Shown here in pieces: positions 52,048-60,276 of a stretch of DNA of 64,000 nucleotides. Each line of letters begins with the position of its first letter. Position 1 is the stretch's first letter. The DNA lies in NCBI RefSeq assembly GCF_050789285.1, contig NZ_JBOUVX010000004.1:62001-126000 (forward strand), read 5' to 3'. This DNA comes from CAVPWP01 sp050789285 (lineage in GTDB: Bacteria; Pseudomonadota; Alphaproteobacteria; Rhodobacterales; Rhodobacteraceae). A program made the translations under genes and the position numbers. The notes below the pieces were generated by a model. It was not told where the DNA came from and searched no databases. It worked only from the letters and a program-made list of their open reading frames with translations.

Positions 52048-53208
52048 TCAGCCCGAAAGATCGACCGCCTCGACCGACAGGACGGTGGGCAGATGACGGG
52101 CGATCTCGTCCCAAGTTTCGCCCTCGTCGCGGCTGGCGAAGACCGAGCCCGAGTTCGTCCCGAAATAGACCCCCGCCGGATCGCGGTCATCCCCTGCCAT
52201 CGCCTGCCGGAGGACGGTGAAGAAGCAATTCTCGGCCGGCAGACCCTGCTGCCGGGGGCCCCATGTCGCCCCGCCGTCGGTCGACTTCCAGACGGCCGCG
52301 CTGGCGCCGGGGGGAAAGCGACCCTGCGTGTCGCCGTTCAGTGGGACCGTCCAGATCGTGCCGGGATCGCGCGGATGAACGCGGATCGGAAACCCGAAGG
52401 TCGAGGGCAGGCCCTCGGTGACGTCGTCCCAGCTGCGCCCGCCGTCGGGGCTGCGGAAGACCCCGTGGTGGTTCTGCTGGTACAGGACGTCGCCCGCGCC
52501 CGGTGCCCGCATCATGTTGTGCACGCAGTGGCCGGTTTCCCCGCCCCTCGGCCCGGCCGGGTGGTCGTGATGAACGCAGGCCCCGGCGTTCGACATGCGG
52601 TTGCGCCTGTCCCAGCTTTGGCCGCCGTCCTCGGTGGCAAAGACCCCGGCGGCCGAGATGCCCAGCCAGAGCTTGGCGGGATCGCCCGGGTGACTGACGA
52701 TCGTGTGAAGCACCAGGCCCGCCGCGCCGGGGGTCCAGTCCTCGCGCCCTGGAAAGGCGGCCAGGGCCTTGCCCATCTCCCATGTCAGACCGTGGTCAGC
52801 GCTGGTCACGATCTGGGCGGGTTTGGTCCCGGCATGTAGAAGGCCGTGGGCGAAGTGAAGCGACCAGACCGACGAGAGCGACTTGCCGAAGGCGGCTTCG
52901 CCCGGCTGCCAGCCGATGAAGGCCGCGAAATCAGGATCGTTCGCGGCCCAGTCGTCGATCGTGCCGGTCGACAGCTTCGACAGGGTCCAGGTCGCGCCGC
53001 CATCGGTGCTGCGCCAGACGCCGGCCCCCGTCCAGTCGCTGCCCCCGCCGGCCCAGAGGATGCCGGTGGCGGGATCGGCGACCATGTGGTTGATCGGCCA
53101 GCCGCCGCAGTGCGGACCGCTCAGCTTCCAGCCCGTCCGCGATCGGTCGCCCGAAAGCAGAAAGGCGCCTTTGGTCGTGCCGACCAACAGCGTCGGTCCA
53201 TCGGTCAT
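52048..53208 (-). CDS. BNR/Asp-box repeat beta-propeller protein
   Basis: A 386-residue protein made of propeller repeats with at least six Asp boxes (S-x-D-x-G-x-x-W type): STDGGATW twice, SADHGLTW, TEDGGQSW, SPDGGRSW and SRDEGETW. There is no signal peptide, so it is likely cytoplasmic and not a secreted sialidase. RefSeq usually calls these WD40/YVTN/BNR-like proteins; function unknown. GGAGG lies seven bases before the ATG at 53208. Confidence 0.85.
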   Translation of the reverse strand: MTDGPTLLVGTTKGAFLLSGDRSRTGWKLSGPHCGGWPINHMVADPATGILWAGGGSDWTGAGVWRSTDGGATWTLSKLSTGTIDDWAANDPDFAAFIGWQPGEAAFGKSLSSVWSLHFAHGLLHAGTKPAQIVTSADHGLTWEMGKALAAFPGREDWTPGAAGLVLHTIVSHPGDPAKLWLGISAAGVFATEDGGQSWDRRNRMSNAGACVHHDHPAGPRGGETGHCVHNMMRAPGAGDVLYQQNHHGVFRSPDGGRSWDDVTEGLPSTFGFPIRVHPRDPGTIWTVPLNGDTQGRFPPGASAAVWKSTDGGATWGPRQQGLPAENCFFTVLRQAMAGDDRDPAGVYFGTNSGSVFASRDEGETWDEIARHLPTVLSVEAVDLSG

Positions 53209-53395
53209 GCGTGATCCTCCCCACGCACAGAATAGCACAGCCCCGGCCGAACCGAAGCGCGACAGTGGCCCCACACGGCACCGCCTCAAACGGCACCCGG
53301 AATCGTGGGCCGCGCTGTCAAGAAAGCGTCATCTCGACCTGTCAAAGGAACTGCGTATGCTGCGGCAGACAGGGGTCGTCCACGAGGCGTGCGAC

Positions 53396-54316
53396 ATGAA
53401 CGACAAGGACAAGTGCGAAGAGGGCCTTGACTGGCTTGAGGCAGAACTGGCCGACACCTTGGACGAGGATCTGGAACTCGAGATCTCGGAGCCCGCGATT
53501 TCGGCCGAACTCCGGCGCATCTATCGCGCGACGCGCCCCGAGACCCTGCCCCGCGCGGTCTACTTCCGCGAATTGCTGCGTCTGCAGGCCGAACTGATCA
53601 AGCTGCAGGACTGGGTCTCCTATCACGGCGAGAAGGTCGTGGTGGTTTTCGAAGGGCGCGACAGCGCTGGCAAGGGCGGGGTGATCAAGCGCATCACCCA
53701 GCGGCTCAATCCGCGCGTGGCGCGGGTCGTGGCCCTGCCCGCGCCTTCGGATCGGGAAAAGACACAGTGGTACTTCCAGCGCTACGTTCCGCATCTTCCC
53801 GCGGGCGGCGAGATCGTTCTGTTCGACCGGTCCTGGTACAACCGCTCGGGCGTCGAGCGGGTGATGGGCTTTGCCAGCCCCGATCAGGTCGAAGAGTTCT
53901 TCCGCGATGTGCCCGAGTTCGAGCGGATGCTGGTGCGGTCGGGAATCCGGGTGATCAAGTACTGGTTCTCGATCACCGACGAGGAACAGCAACTGCGCTT
54001 TCTCATGCGCATTCACGACCCGCTCAAGCAGTGGAAGCTGTCGCCGATGGATCTGCAAAGCCGGGTCCGGTGGGAGGACTATACCAAGGCCAAGGAAGAG
54101 ACCTTCGCCCGCACCAACATCCCCGAGGCGCCCTGGTACATCGTCGAAGGCAACGACAAGAAGCGCGCACGGCTCAACTGCATGGCGCACCTTCTGAGCC
54201 AGATCCCCTACGAGCCCGTCCCGCACGAGGACGTCACGCTGCCCGAACGCGTGTTCAACCCGAATTACGAACGCGCCGTCCTGCCGCCCGAGCTTTACGT
54301 GCCGCAAAGGTACTGA
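53396..54316 (+). CDS. ppk2: polyphosphate kinase 2
   Basis: A 306-residue class I PPK2 that transfers phosphate between polyphosphate and nucleoside diphosphates. Walker A is FEGRDSAGKGG (about 84-94), lid region YFQRYVPHLP, and Walker B FDRSWYNRSGVERVMGF. The N-terminus is acidic. Two starts fit: the ATG at 53396 with GAGG upstream, and an in-frame ATG at 53357 with a better AAGGAA site; the longer form adds 13 residues. It converges on the glycosyltransferase gene. Confidence 0.92.
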   Translation: MNDKDKCEEGLDWLEAELADTLDEDLELEISEPAISAELRRIYRATRPETLPRAVYFRELLRLQAELIKLQDWVSYHGEKVVVVFEGRDSAGKGGVIKRITQRLNPRVARVVALPAPSDREKTQWYFQRYVPHLPAGGEIVLFDRSWYNRSGVERVMGFASPDQVEEFFRDVPEFERMLVRSGIRVIKYWFSITDEEQQLRFLMRIHDPLKQWKLSPMDLQSRVRWEDYTKAKEETFARTNIPEAPWYIVEGNDKKRARLNCMAHLLSQIPYEPVPHEDVTLPERVFNPNYERAVLPPELYVPQRY

Positions 54317-54350
54317 GTCGGCTGCAGGACAGATGGGCCTCGCAGTCGCG

Positions 54351-56126
54351 TCAAGGCGTCTGGTCAGACGCGCCGGCCTCACGCACGATCTTCTCGCGCA
54401 GCCGTGCGAGCCGCGTTTCGATCGACGACAGCTCGTCGTCGACTTCCGCCGTGATCCAGCGCGCGAAGCGGTCGATGTCCCTCCTCCGCTGGCGCAGCAC
54501 CGCCTGCGAGACCTCGGCCCGCCTGAGCCGCCATTCCAGCGACTCGTCCCCGCGGGAGTGCCCGCCCTGCCGATACTTCACCAGGGCCAGCGGCACATGA
54601 TCGACCTGCCCCAGAAGGCGCGCCCGGCCGTAAAGCACCGAATCCTCGTAGGCACCGGTTTCCACAATCGGGCCGAAGACCTCGTAAAGCGCGCGTCCCC
54701 ACGCGCAGCTTGCGCCGATGACGGACCGGCGCCCGCGCAGGGCCGCCGCGATGGTGTCATTCGCCTCGACCACCGATTTCCTCGATCGCTTTCCGATGGG
54801 CGTGCCGTCGCGCGCGATCGCGATCGTGTCCGAGTAAAGCAACGGCGCCCGGGTGCGTCTGTAGGCCCGGTACATCTCGGCGCAGCGATCGGGCAACGAG
54901 ATGTCGTCGCCGGCGTTCGGCACGATCAGCACCCCTTCAGCCAGCTCGAACACCGTGTTCACGTGTCCGATCAGCCCAAGATTGCGGGGGTTTCTGTTCA
55001 ACCTTACCCGATGCGGTCCGTCATAGGCGGCTGCCATCTCCTGCATGATCGCAAAGGTGCCGTCGGACGATCCGTCGTCGCTGAGCAGGATCTCGAGCGG
55101 CTGGTGGACCTGCGAAAAGGCGCCCTCGATCGCGTCGCGGACGACCGCTTCCTGATTGTAGGCGATCACGGCCAGCGTCACGAGTTCCTGCGTTTCGCCT
55201 GCGTCGTCCGATGATGCAGGTCCGATCTCGTCCACCGGCGCCGCGACCGGGATCGGTGCGGCGACGGGATCGATTCCATGGGTGGCAAGGAGCCGCCCAA
55301 GAAGGCTCCAGCGCGGGGGAATGCCGCCTTCCGCCTCGACAAGGCGCTTGCGCATCCGCCGACCGTAGAAGTGGATCGACCGCGTGTCGGGCAACAGATG
55401 GCCCGAGGTGTCGAACCCGCGCTGCAACATCTTTCGACGTTCCTGAAAGGTGAAGGGGTAAAGCACGTGGCGCGGGAAGGCGTGTGCGATCTCGCCCGTC
55501 GCCTGCAGGAAATGCGTCAGCGCATGCGGGCCCCAGACGCCCCACCGCATTTCGCCGGCATGCACCGGCGTGCCGGCAGCGGCGGCGGCACGATACTCCT
55601 GCTGCGCCGCTTCGTCGTACCACGGAGGGATGGCGAAGACATCGCTGGTGAACTCGAGAAGGGCGGCCAGCGTCGCGCTGTCGGCGGGAAGACCCAGAAC
55701 GCCACCGTTCACATGCCGGTCGCTTTCCCAGCCATAGAAATGGCCGTCACGCGTCTCGAACGGGCGCAGGCAATAGGCATCGGTGTCCGCCCAGATCATT
55801 CCCGGTTCCGCCTTCAGAAGCCGGTAGCGGAAGAGGTCGGAATGCAGCGCCGGCGATCCGGTGCGTGCATGGGTCAGGTCGCCGCCGTCTCGGGGAAGGA
55901 TGCTGGCGGCATCGGCCCGCGCGATGCCGTCCGGAACGTTCAGAACCTCGCCATAATGGTAAAGCACGACGTCGTGCCCGGCGTCGCGGAACGACACGAT
56001 GCAAAGCTGCTCGAGATAGCTGAGCGGCCCTTCCATCCAGAGCATGCCGATACGTGGAAGCGCCACCAAATCCAAGCTCTCGTCCAGTGCGGGCCGAAGG
56101 CCGCACGGCGCTTCGGGTGATCGCAC
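54351..56126 (-). CDS. two-domain glycosyltransferase
   Basis: A 591-residue protein with two transferase modules. The N-terminal part (about 20-260) resembles glycosyltransferases with a DXD sugar site, here IWADTDAYCLRP (about 110-121) and FYGWESD. The C-terminal part (about 310-540) is a GT2/GT-A domain: TLAVIAYNQEAVVRDAIEGA, LLSDDGSSDGT and NAGDDIS. A coiled-coil-like tail follows. The start codon is a GTG. It probably builds a surface polysaccharide or glycan; no cluster of such genes surrounds it. Confidence 0.85.
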   Translation of the reverse strand: MRSPEAPCGLRPALDESLDLVALPRIGMLWMEGPLSYLEQLCIVSFRDAGHDVVLYHYGEVLNVPDGIARADAASILPRDGGDLTHARTGSPALHSDLFRYRLLKAEPGMIWADTDAYCLRPFETRDGHFYGWESDRHVNGGVLGLPADSATLAALLEFTSDVFAIPPWYDEAAQQEYRAAAAAGTPVHAGEMRWGVWGPHALTHFLQATGEIAHAFPRHVLYPFTFQERRKMLQRGFDTSGHLLPDTRSIHFYGRRMRKRLVEAEGGIPPRWSLLGRLLATHGIDPVAAPIPVAAPVDEIGPASSDDAGETQELVTLAVIAYNQEAVVRDAIEGAFSQVHQPLEILLSDDGSSDGTFAIMQEMAAAYDGPHRVRLNRNPRNLGLIGHVNTVFELAEGVLIVPNAGDDISLPDRCAEMYRAYRRTRAPLLYSDTIAIARDGTPIGKRSRKSVVEANDTIAAALRGRRSVIGASCAWGRALYEVFGPIVETGAYEDSVLYGRARLLGQVDHVPLALVKYRQGGHSRGDESLEWRLRRAEVSQAVLRQRRRDIDRFARWITAEVDDELSSIETRLARLREKIVREAGASDQTP

Positions 56127-56230
56127 GAACCCTACGGCGTCGACGTCGGCCCGTCTAGAACGCGCCCCAAGCGCATGCCGGTCAGGTGTGCCCCCGAGGG
56201 AGGGCCGTCATGGGTGGAAACGGAGGGGTT

Positions 56231-56306
<76 letters not shown>

Positions 56307-56319
56307 GACCGTGGTGCGG

Positions 56320-56336
56320 GGCGGCCAGGGGCCGCC
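56320..56336 (-). other. GC-rich hairpin between tRNA promoter and tRNA-Ala
   Basis: GGCGGCC (56320-56326) and GGCCGCC (56330-56336) form a perfect 7-bp stem with a 3-base loop, 13 bases before the tRNA. It would be in the 5' leader and could be a processing signal. Confidence 0.4.
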
Positions 56337-56350
56337 GCGCCGTGCGTGGT

Positions 56351-56379
56351 GCTTTAGGTCAGAGACCGAAGCACTGCAA
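56351..56379 (-). promoter_or_regulatory. candidate promoter of tRNA-Ala
   Basis: On the tRNA strand TTGCAG (56379-56374) is followed after 17 bases by TAAAGC (56356-56351), 44 bases before the tRNA. Spacing is ideal and the -35 is a good match. Confidence 0.4.
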
Positions 56380-56402
56380 GGGAAAAATCGGCCCCTGCCC
56401 GA

Positions 56403-56729
56403 TCAGACGTCCTCGTCGTCACCGGCCACATCGGCCAGGTCGTCAAGCGAAACATCGTCGTCTTCGTCCTCGTCATCGAGGATGTCGTCGCCGATATCCA
56501 CATCCGCCGCGTCCTCGTCCTCGAGGACCAGATCGTCTTCGTCTTCATGCACCTCGGGCTTGGCGGCCTTCGCGGCGCGTTCGCTGACCAGAACCCGGCT
56601 GGTGCGGCCGGTTTCCAGCGTCACGACCTCGCCCGTGTAGGGGCTGACGATCGGGGTCTTGCCAAGATCGTAGAACCGCCGACCGGTGGTCGGACAGACC
56701 CGCTTGGTGCCCCATTCTGCTTTGGGCAT
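56403..56729 (-). CDS. TIGR02300 (FYDLN-acid) family protein
   Basis: A 108-residue protein with the family core WGTKRVCPTTGRRFYDLGK (about 5-23) and PIVSPYTGEVV. It ends in a very acidic tail from about residue 60 (long runs of Asp and Glu). Function is unknown; it is conserved in alphaproteobacteria. The ATG at 56729 has AAGGGA six bases upstream. It lies directly upstream of tRNA-Ala on the same strand. Confidence 0.92.
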   Translation of the reverse strand: MPKAEWGTKRVCPTTGRRFYDLGKTPIVSPYTGEVVTLETGRTSRVLVSERAAKAAKPEVHEDEDDLVLEDEDAADVDIGDDILDDEDEDDDVSLDDLADVAGDDEDV

Positions 56730-56913
56730 GCGCATCCCTTTCGATGAGTCGTTCATGTTACGGATTCGGGGCGACGTGCCACATGCCCCCGGCACTGTCA
56801 AAGGGTTTCGGCACGTGCGTGCGGGGCGGGCGGATTCCCCCTGTCAAAGGCATGCTCACCGCCCTAGACTCCGGGCCGGCAGGTTGCGGGCAGGTTAACG
56901 GCAGGCGGGGCAC

Positions 56914-57600
56914 ATGGGGCAGACGATCCTTGCGGGCGATCCCCCGATCACGGTGACATTGAAGCGGTCCGCGCGCGCGCGCCGGCTGGTCTTGCGCGTA
57001 TCGCGCCACGACGGCCGGGTCACCCTGACGCTTCCCGACCATGTCTCGGAGCGCAAGGCGATGGATTTTGCCCGCACGCGCGAAGGCTGGCTGCGCGAGG
57101 CCCTGTCCGCCCTGCCGCCGACCGAGGCCGTCGGGCCGGGCACGCGGCTGCCCGTGCTGGGTCAGGCACTGGTCCTTGCCCCGGCAAGGGTGCGGGCACC
57201 GCGCCGTGAGGGCGACGTCCTCGTGGTGCCCGAGGGGCGCCCGGCCGCGGCGACCGCCGCCTGGCTGAAGGCGCTGGCACGGGACCGTCTGGCCGAGGCA
57301 TCCGACCGGCACGCGGCACGTCTTGGACGCCCCTACAGCGCGCTGCGGCTGCGCGACACGCGCTCGCGCTGGGGATCGTGCAGCAGCGAGGGCATCCTGA
57401 TGTACTCCTGGCGCCTCGTCATGGCGCCCGAGGCGGTTCTCGATTACGTCGCGGCGCACGAAGTGGCCCATCTTGCGCGGATGGACCACTCGCCCGCCTT
57501 CTGGGAGGTCGTGGCGCGCCTGTGCCCCGATCACGCCCGTCACCGCCGCTGGCTGCGTGAGCATGGCGGATCGCTGCACCGGTTCGCGTTCGCCGATTGA
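56914..57600 (+). CDS. YgjP-like (SprT-related) zinc metallopeptidase
   Basis: A 228-residue M48-family-like metal hydrolase (DUF45/YgjP). The N-terminal beta-rich part begins with ITVTLKRSARARRLVLRVS. The C-terminal domain has RSRWGSCSSEG and the zinc motif HEVAHLARMDHSPAFW (HExxH, about 182-197). The substrate is unknown. The upstream 184 bases contain the divergent start region of TIGR02300 and no further gene. Confidence 0.88.
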   Translation: MGQTILAGDPPITVTLKRSARARRLVLRVSRHDGRVTLTLPDHVSERKAMDFARTREGWLREALSALPPTEAVGPGTRLPVLGQALVLAPARVRAPRREGDVLVVPEGRPAAATAAWLKALARDRLAEASDRHAARLGRPYSALRLRDTRSRWGSCSSEGILMYSWRLVMAPEAVLDYVAAHEVAHLARMDHSPAFWEVVARLCPDHARHRRWLREHGGSLHRFAFAD

Positions 57601-57632
57601 CCGGCGTCGGGACGTGTGATCACATCCGCCCC

Positions 57633-58283
57633 ATGGCGCAGACCACGCGATCCTCGGACACCCAGAGCCTGGCGCATGACCGCGTCTATCGCGCCATTCG
57701 CGCGCGCATCATGCATGGCGAGATGGCCCCGGGCGAAGCCATGACGCTGCGCGGGATCGGGCGAACCTATGGCGTCTCGATGACCCCCGCGCGTGAGGCG
57801 GTGCGGCGACTGGTGGCGGAGGGCGCGCTGACGATGAGCGCCTCGGGGCGCGTGGCGACGCCGGAGCTTGCCAACGAGCGGATCGAGGAACTGGCCGCGC
57901 TGCGCGCGCTGATCGAGACCGAACTTGCCAGCCGCGCCCTGCCCCGCGCCCACATGGCGCTGATCGAACGGCTTCAGACCATCAACATGGCGATTGCCGA
58001 AGTGATCGCGAAGGGCGACGTGGTGGGCTACATCCGCACCAACCTCGAGTTTCACCGCACGCTTTACCTGCGCGCGCAGGCGCCGGCGATGCTGGCCACG
58101 ACCGAGACGGTCTGGCTTCAGCTCGGTCCCACCATGCGCAGCCTTTATGCGCGGCTCAAGCGCACCGAGGCGCCGGTGCACCACCGCGCGATCATCGCCG
58201 CGCTGCGCGCCGGCGACGAGCCCGGGCTCCGGCTTGCGGTGCGCACGGACGTGACGCAGGGTCTCAGGATGCTGACGGGGTAG
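57633..58283 (+). CDS. GntR-family (FadR subfamily) transcription regulator
   Basis: A 216-residue regulator. The winged helix (about 10-75) contains VYRAIRARIMHGEMAPGEAMT and the recognition part MTPAREAVRRLVAEGALT. An all-helical FCD ligand domain follows, with His residues in FHRTLYL and HHRAIIAAL that usually bind a metal. The ATG at 57633 is preferred to a TTG at 57597. Target unknown; FadR-type proteins sense organic acids. Confidence 0.9.
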   Translation: MAQTTRSSDTQSLAHDRVYRAIRARIMHGEMAPGEAMTLRGIGRTYGVSMTPAREAVRRLVAEGALTMSASGRVATPELANERIEELAALRALIETELASRALPRAHMALIERLQTINMAIAEVIAKGDVVGYIRTNLEFHRTLYLRAQAPAMLATTETVWLQLGPTMRSLYARLKRTEAPVHHRAIIAALRAGDEPGLRLAVRTDVTQGLRMLTG

Positions 58284-58341
58284 AGGGGCCCTGCCCCTCT
58301 GCGCTGCGCGCATTCACCCCGAGGTATTTCCGGCCAGAAGA
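58282..58341 (+). repeat. Rhodobacteraceae-type intergenic hairpin repeat, copy 1
   Basis: It begins with a perfect 8-bp hairpin AGAGGGGC-CCT-GCCCCTCT (58282-58300), then GCGCTGCGCGCAT, then CCCCGAGGTATTTCCGGCC and AGAAGA. A second copy with the same order of blocks lies at 60195-60262. It overlaps the GntR stop and ends just before the convergent lpdA stop, where it may act as a terminator. Confidence 0.6.
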
Positions 58342-58346
58342 CGTCC

Positions 58347-59735
58347 CTAGCTGTGGATCGGCCCGTCGCCGCAGGCCAGGGCGGCCTCGCGCACGGCTTC
58401 CGAGAAGGTCGGATGGGCGTGGCAGGTGCGCGCGACATCTTCGGCCGCGGCGCCGAACTCCATCGCGACGCAGATCTCGTGGATGAGATCGCCCGCCATC
58501 GGCCCGATGATATGGGTGCCGAGGACGCGGTCGGTCTCCTTGTCGGCGAGAATCTTGACGAAACCGTCACCGGCGAAGACCGCCTTTGCCCGACCGTTGC
58601 CCATGAACGAGAACTTTCCGACCTTGTAGGCGCGGCCTTCGTCCTTGAGCTGTTCTTCGGTCTTGCCGACGGTCGCGACTTCGGGGTGGGTGTAGATCAC
58701 GCCGGGGATCACGCCGTAGTTCACGTGGCCGGCCTGACCGGCGATGGTTTCGGCGACGGCCATCCCTTCGTCCTCGGCCTTGTGGGCGAGCATCGGGCCC
58801 GCAATGCAGTCGCCGATGGCGTAGATGCCCTTGACGCTGGTCGCCCAGTGGGCGTCCGTCCTGACCTGGCCACGGTCGGTCATCTCGACGCCCAGCGCCT
58901 GCAGGCCAAGACCGTCGGTGTAGGGGCGGCGGCCCGTGGCGACCAGGACCGTGTCGGCCTCGACCGTCGCCACGCTGTCGTCCTTGCGCAACTTGTAGGT
59001 GACCTTGGCCTTGGTCTTGGTCGCCTCCACCTTCTGCACGGCGGCGCCCATGATGAAGTCGAGGCCCTGTTTCTTGAGGATGCGCTGGAAGGTCTTCTGC
59101 ACCTCGCCGTCCATGCCGGGGGTGATCTGGTCGAGATATTCGATGACGGTGACCTCGGCGCCGAGCCGGGCATAGACCGATCCCATCTCGAGGCCGATGA
59201 CGCCTGCGCCGATCACGACAAGCTTCTTCGGGATCTTCGGGAGGGCCAGCGCGCCGGTCGAGGTGACGACGACCTTCTCGTCGATCTCGACGCCCGGAAG
59301 GGACGACGCCTCGGACCCGGTGGCGATGACGATGTGCTTCGCCTCGTGGACCTCGTCGCCGACCTTGACCTTGCCGGCTTCGGGGATCGACCCCCATCCC
59401 TTCAGCCAGTCGACCTTGTTCTTCTTGAAAAGGAACTCGATGCCCTTGGTGTTCTGGCCGATCACGTCGTCCTTGTAGGCCAGCATCTGTGCCCAGTCGA
59501 CCTTGGGCGCGGCGCCCTTGAGGCCCATGGCGGCGAAGTTGTGTTCGGCCTCATGCAACTGGTGCGTGGCGTGCAGAAGCGCCTTCGACGGGATGCAGCC
59601 CACGTTGAGGCAGGTGCCGCCCAGCGTCTCGCGCCCCTCGACGCAAGCGGTCTTCAGGCCAAGCTGCGCGCAGCGGATGGCGCAGACATAGCCGCCCGGG
59701 CCCGAGCCGATTACGATCACGTCATAGCTTGCCAT
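58347..59735 (-). CDS. lpdA: dihydrolipoyl dehydrogenase (E3)
   Basis: A 462-residue FAD enzyme that reoxidises dihydrolipoyl groups of the 2-oxoglutarate dehydrogenase complex. The FAD fold is IGSGPGGYVCAIRCAQLG (about 9-26). The redox disulfide is GGTCLNVGCIPSKALLH (about 39-55), the NAD fold VIGAGVIGLEMG, and the catalytic His is in HAHPTFSEA near the C-terminus. It is the last gene of the leftward sucA-sucB-MAPEG-lpdA group. Confidence 0.97.
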   Translation of the reverse strand: MASYDVIVIGSGPGGYVCAIRCAQLGLKTACVEGRETLGGTCLNVGCIPSKALLHATHQLHEAEHNFAAMGLKGAAPKVDWAQMLAYKDDVIGQNTKGIEFLFKKNKVDWLKGWGSIPEAGKVKVGDEVHEAKHIVIATGSEASSLPGVEIDEKVVVTSTGALALPKIPKKLVVIGAGVIGLEMGSVYARLGAEVTVIEYLDQITPGMDGEVQKTFQRILKKQGLDFIMGAAVQKVEATKTKAKVTYKLRKDDSVATVEADTVLVATGRRPYTDGLGLQALGVEMTDRGQVRTDAHWATSVKGIYAIGDCIAGPMLAHKAEDEGMAVAETIAGQAGHVNYGVIPGVIYTHPEVATVGKTEEQLKDEGRAYKVGKFSFMGNGRAKAVFAGDGFVKILADKETDRVLGTHIIGPMAGDLIHEICVAMEFGAAAEDVARTCHAHPTFSEAVREAALACGDGPIHS

Positions 59736-59777
59736 GGGGTCCTCCGGTCATCCTGTGTCTTTGGTCTGCGTTCAATG

Positions 59778-60167
59778 TCAGAGAAGCGCGGCGATCACCA
59801 TCGCCGTCGTCGCGAGAAAGCCCGCCGTCCAGACGAGCGAGCGCCAAGGCACCCAGCCGTAGAGATAGGCGGGCACATAGGCAATGCGGGCGGCCAGATA
59901 GATCCAGGCCATGGCGGCGGTTGTGCCCGAGGCCTTGCCCGAGAGCGTCACCACCGTCACCGCGACGGCGAAAAGGAGAAGTCCCTCGAAATGGTTGTTC
60001 ATCGCCCGCTGGGCACGGCCCGCGAGGCCGGACAGCACCACCGGTTCGTCGCGTGGCAGAAGCGCCGTGCGCGTGCCCACCTGCGCACGCGCGACATGGG
60101 AGTAGAGCCCGATCTGGACGACCTGCAGGAGAAAGGCGAAGGCGAGAACAGTCAGTTCAGGGGTCAT
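59778..60167 (-). CDS. MAPEG family membrane protein
   Basis: A 129-residue, four-helix membrane protein of the MAPEG family: TVLAFAFLLQVVQIGLYS in helix 1, NNHFEGLLLFAVAVTVVTL (with the family ExE/NHFE-type signature) in helix 2, then IYLAARIAYVPAYLYG. Eukaryotic relatives include glutathione-dependent enzymes; the bacterial role here is unknown. The ATG at 60167 gives the fold start. It lies inside the 2-oxoglutarate dehydrogenase group without an obvious functional link. Confidence 0.88.
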   Translation of the reverse strand: MTPELTVLAFAFLLQVVQIGLYSHVARAQVGTRTALLPRDEPVVLSGLAGRAQRAMNNHFEGLLLFAVAVTVVTLSGKASGTTAAMAWIYLAARIAYVPAYLYGWVPWRSLVWTAGFLATTAMVIAALL

Positions 60168-60194
60168 CGTTTTGTTCCCGATCCGGGGCCGGGC

Positions 60195-60262
60195 GGGGGG
60201 CTGACTGCCCCCCGTGCACCTGCGGCGCATGTCCCCGGACGGATATTTCGGCCAAGCAGAAC
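60195..60262 (+). repeat. Rhodobacteraceae-type intergenic hairpin repeat, copy 2
   Basis: A perfect 7-bp hairpin GGGGGGC-TGACT-GCCCCCC (60195-60213) is followed by GTGCACCTGCGGCGCAT, CCCCGGACGGATATTTCGGCC and AAGCAGAAC. The block order matches copy 1 at 58282-58341 in the same orientation. It fills the gap between sucB and the MAPEG gene. Confidence 0.6.
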
Positions 60263-60276
60263 CACCCTGCCTGCGA

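Noticed and set aside
52048..53208. Secreted sialidase
   Set aside because: Asp boxes alone are not diagnostic; no signal peptide and no recognisable sialidase Arg triad.
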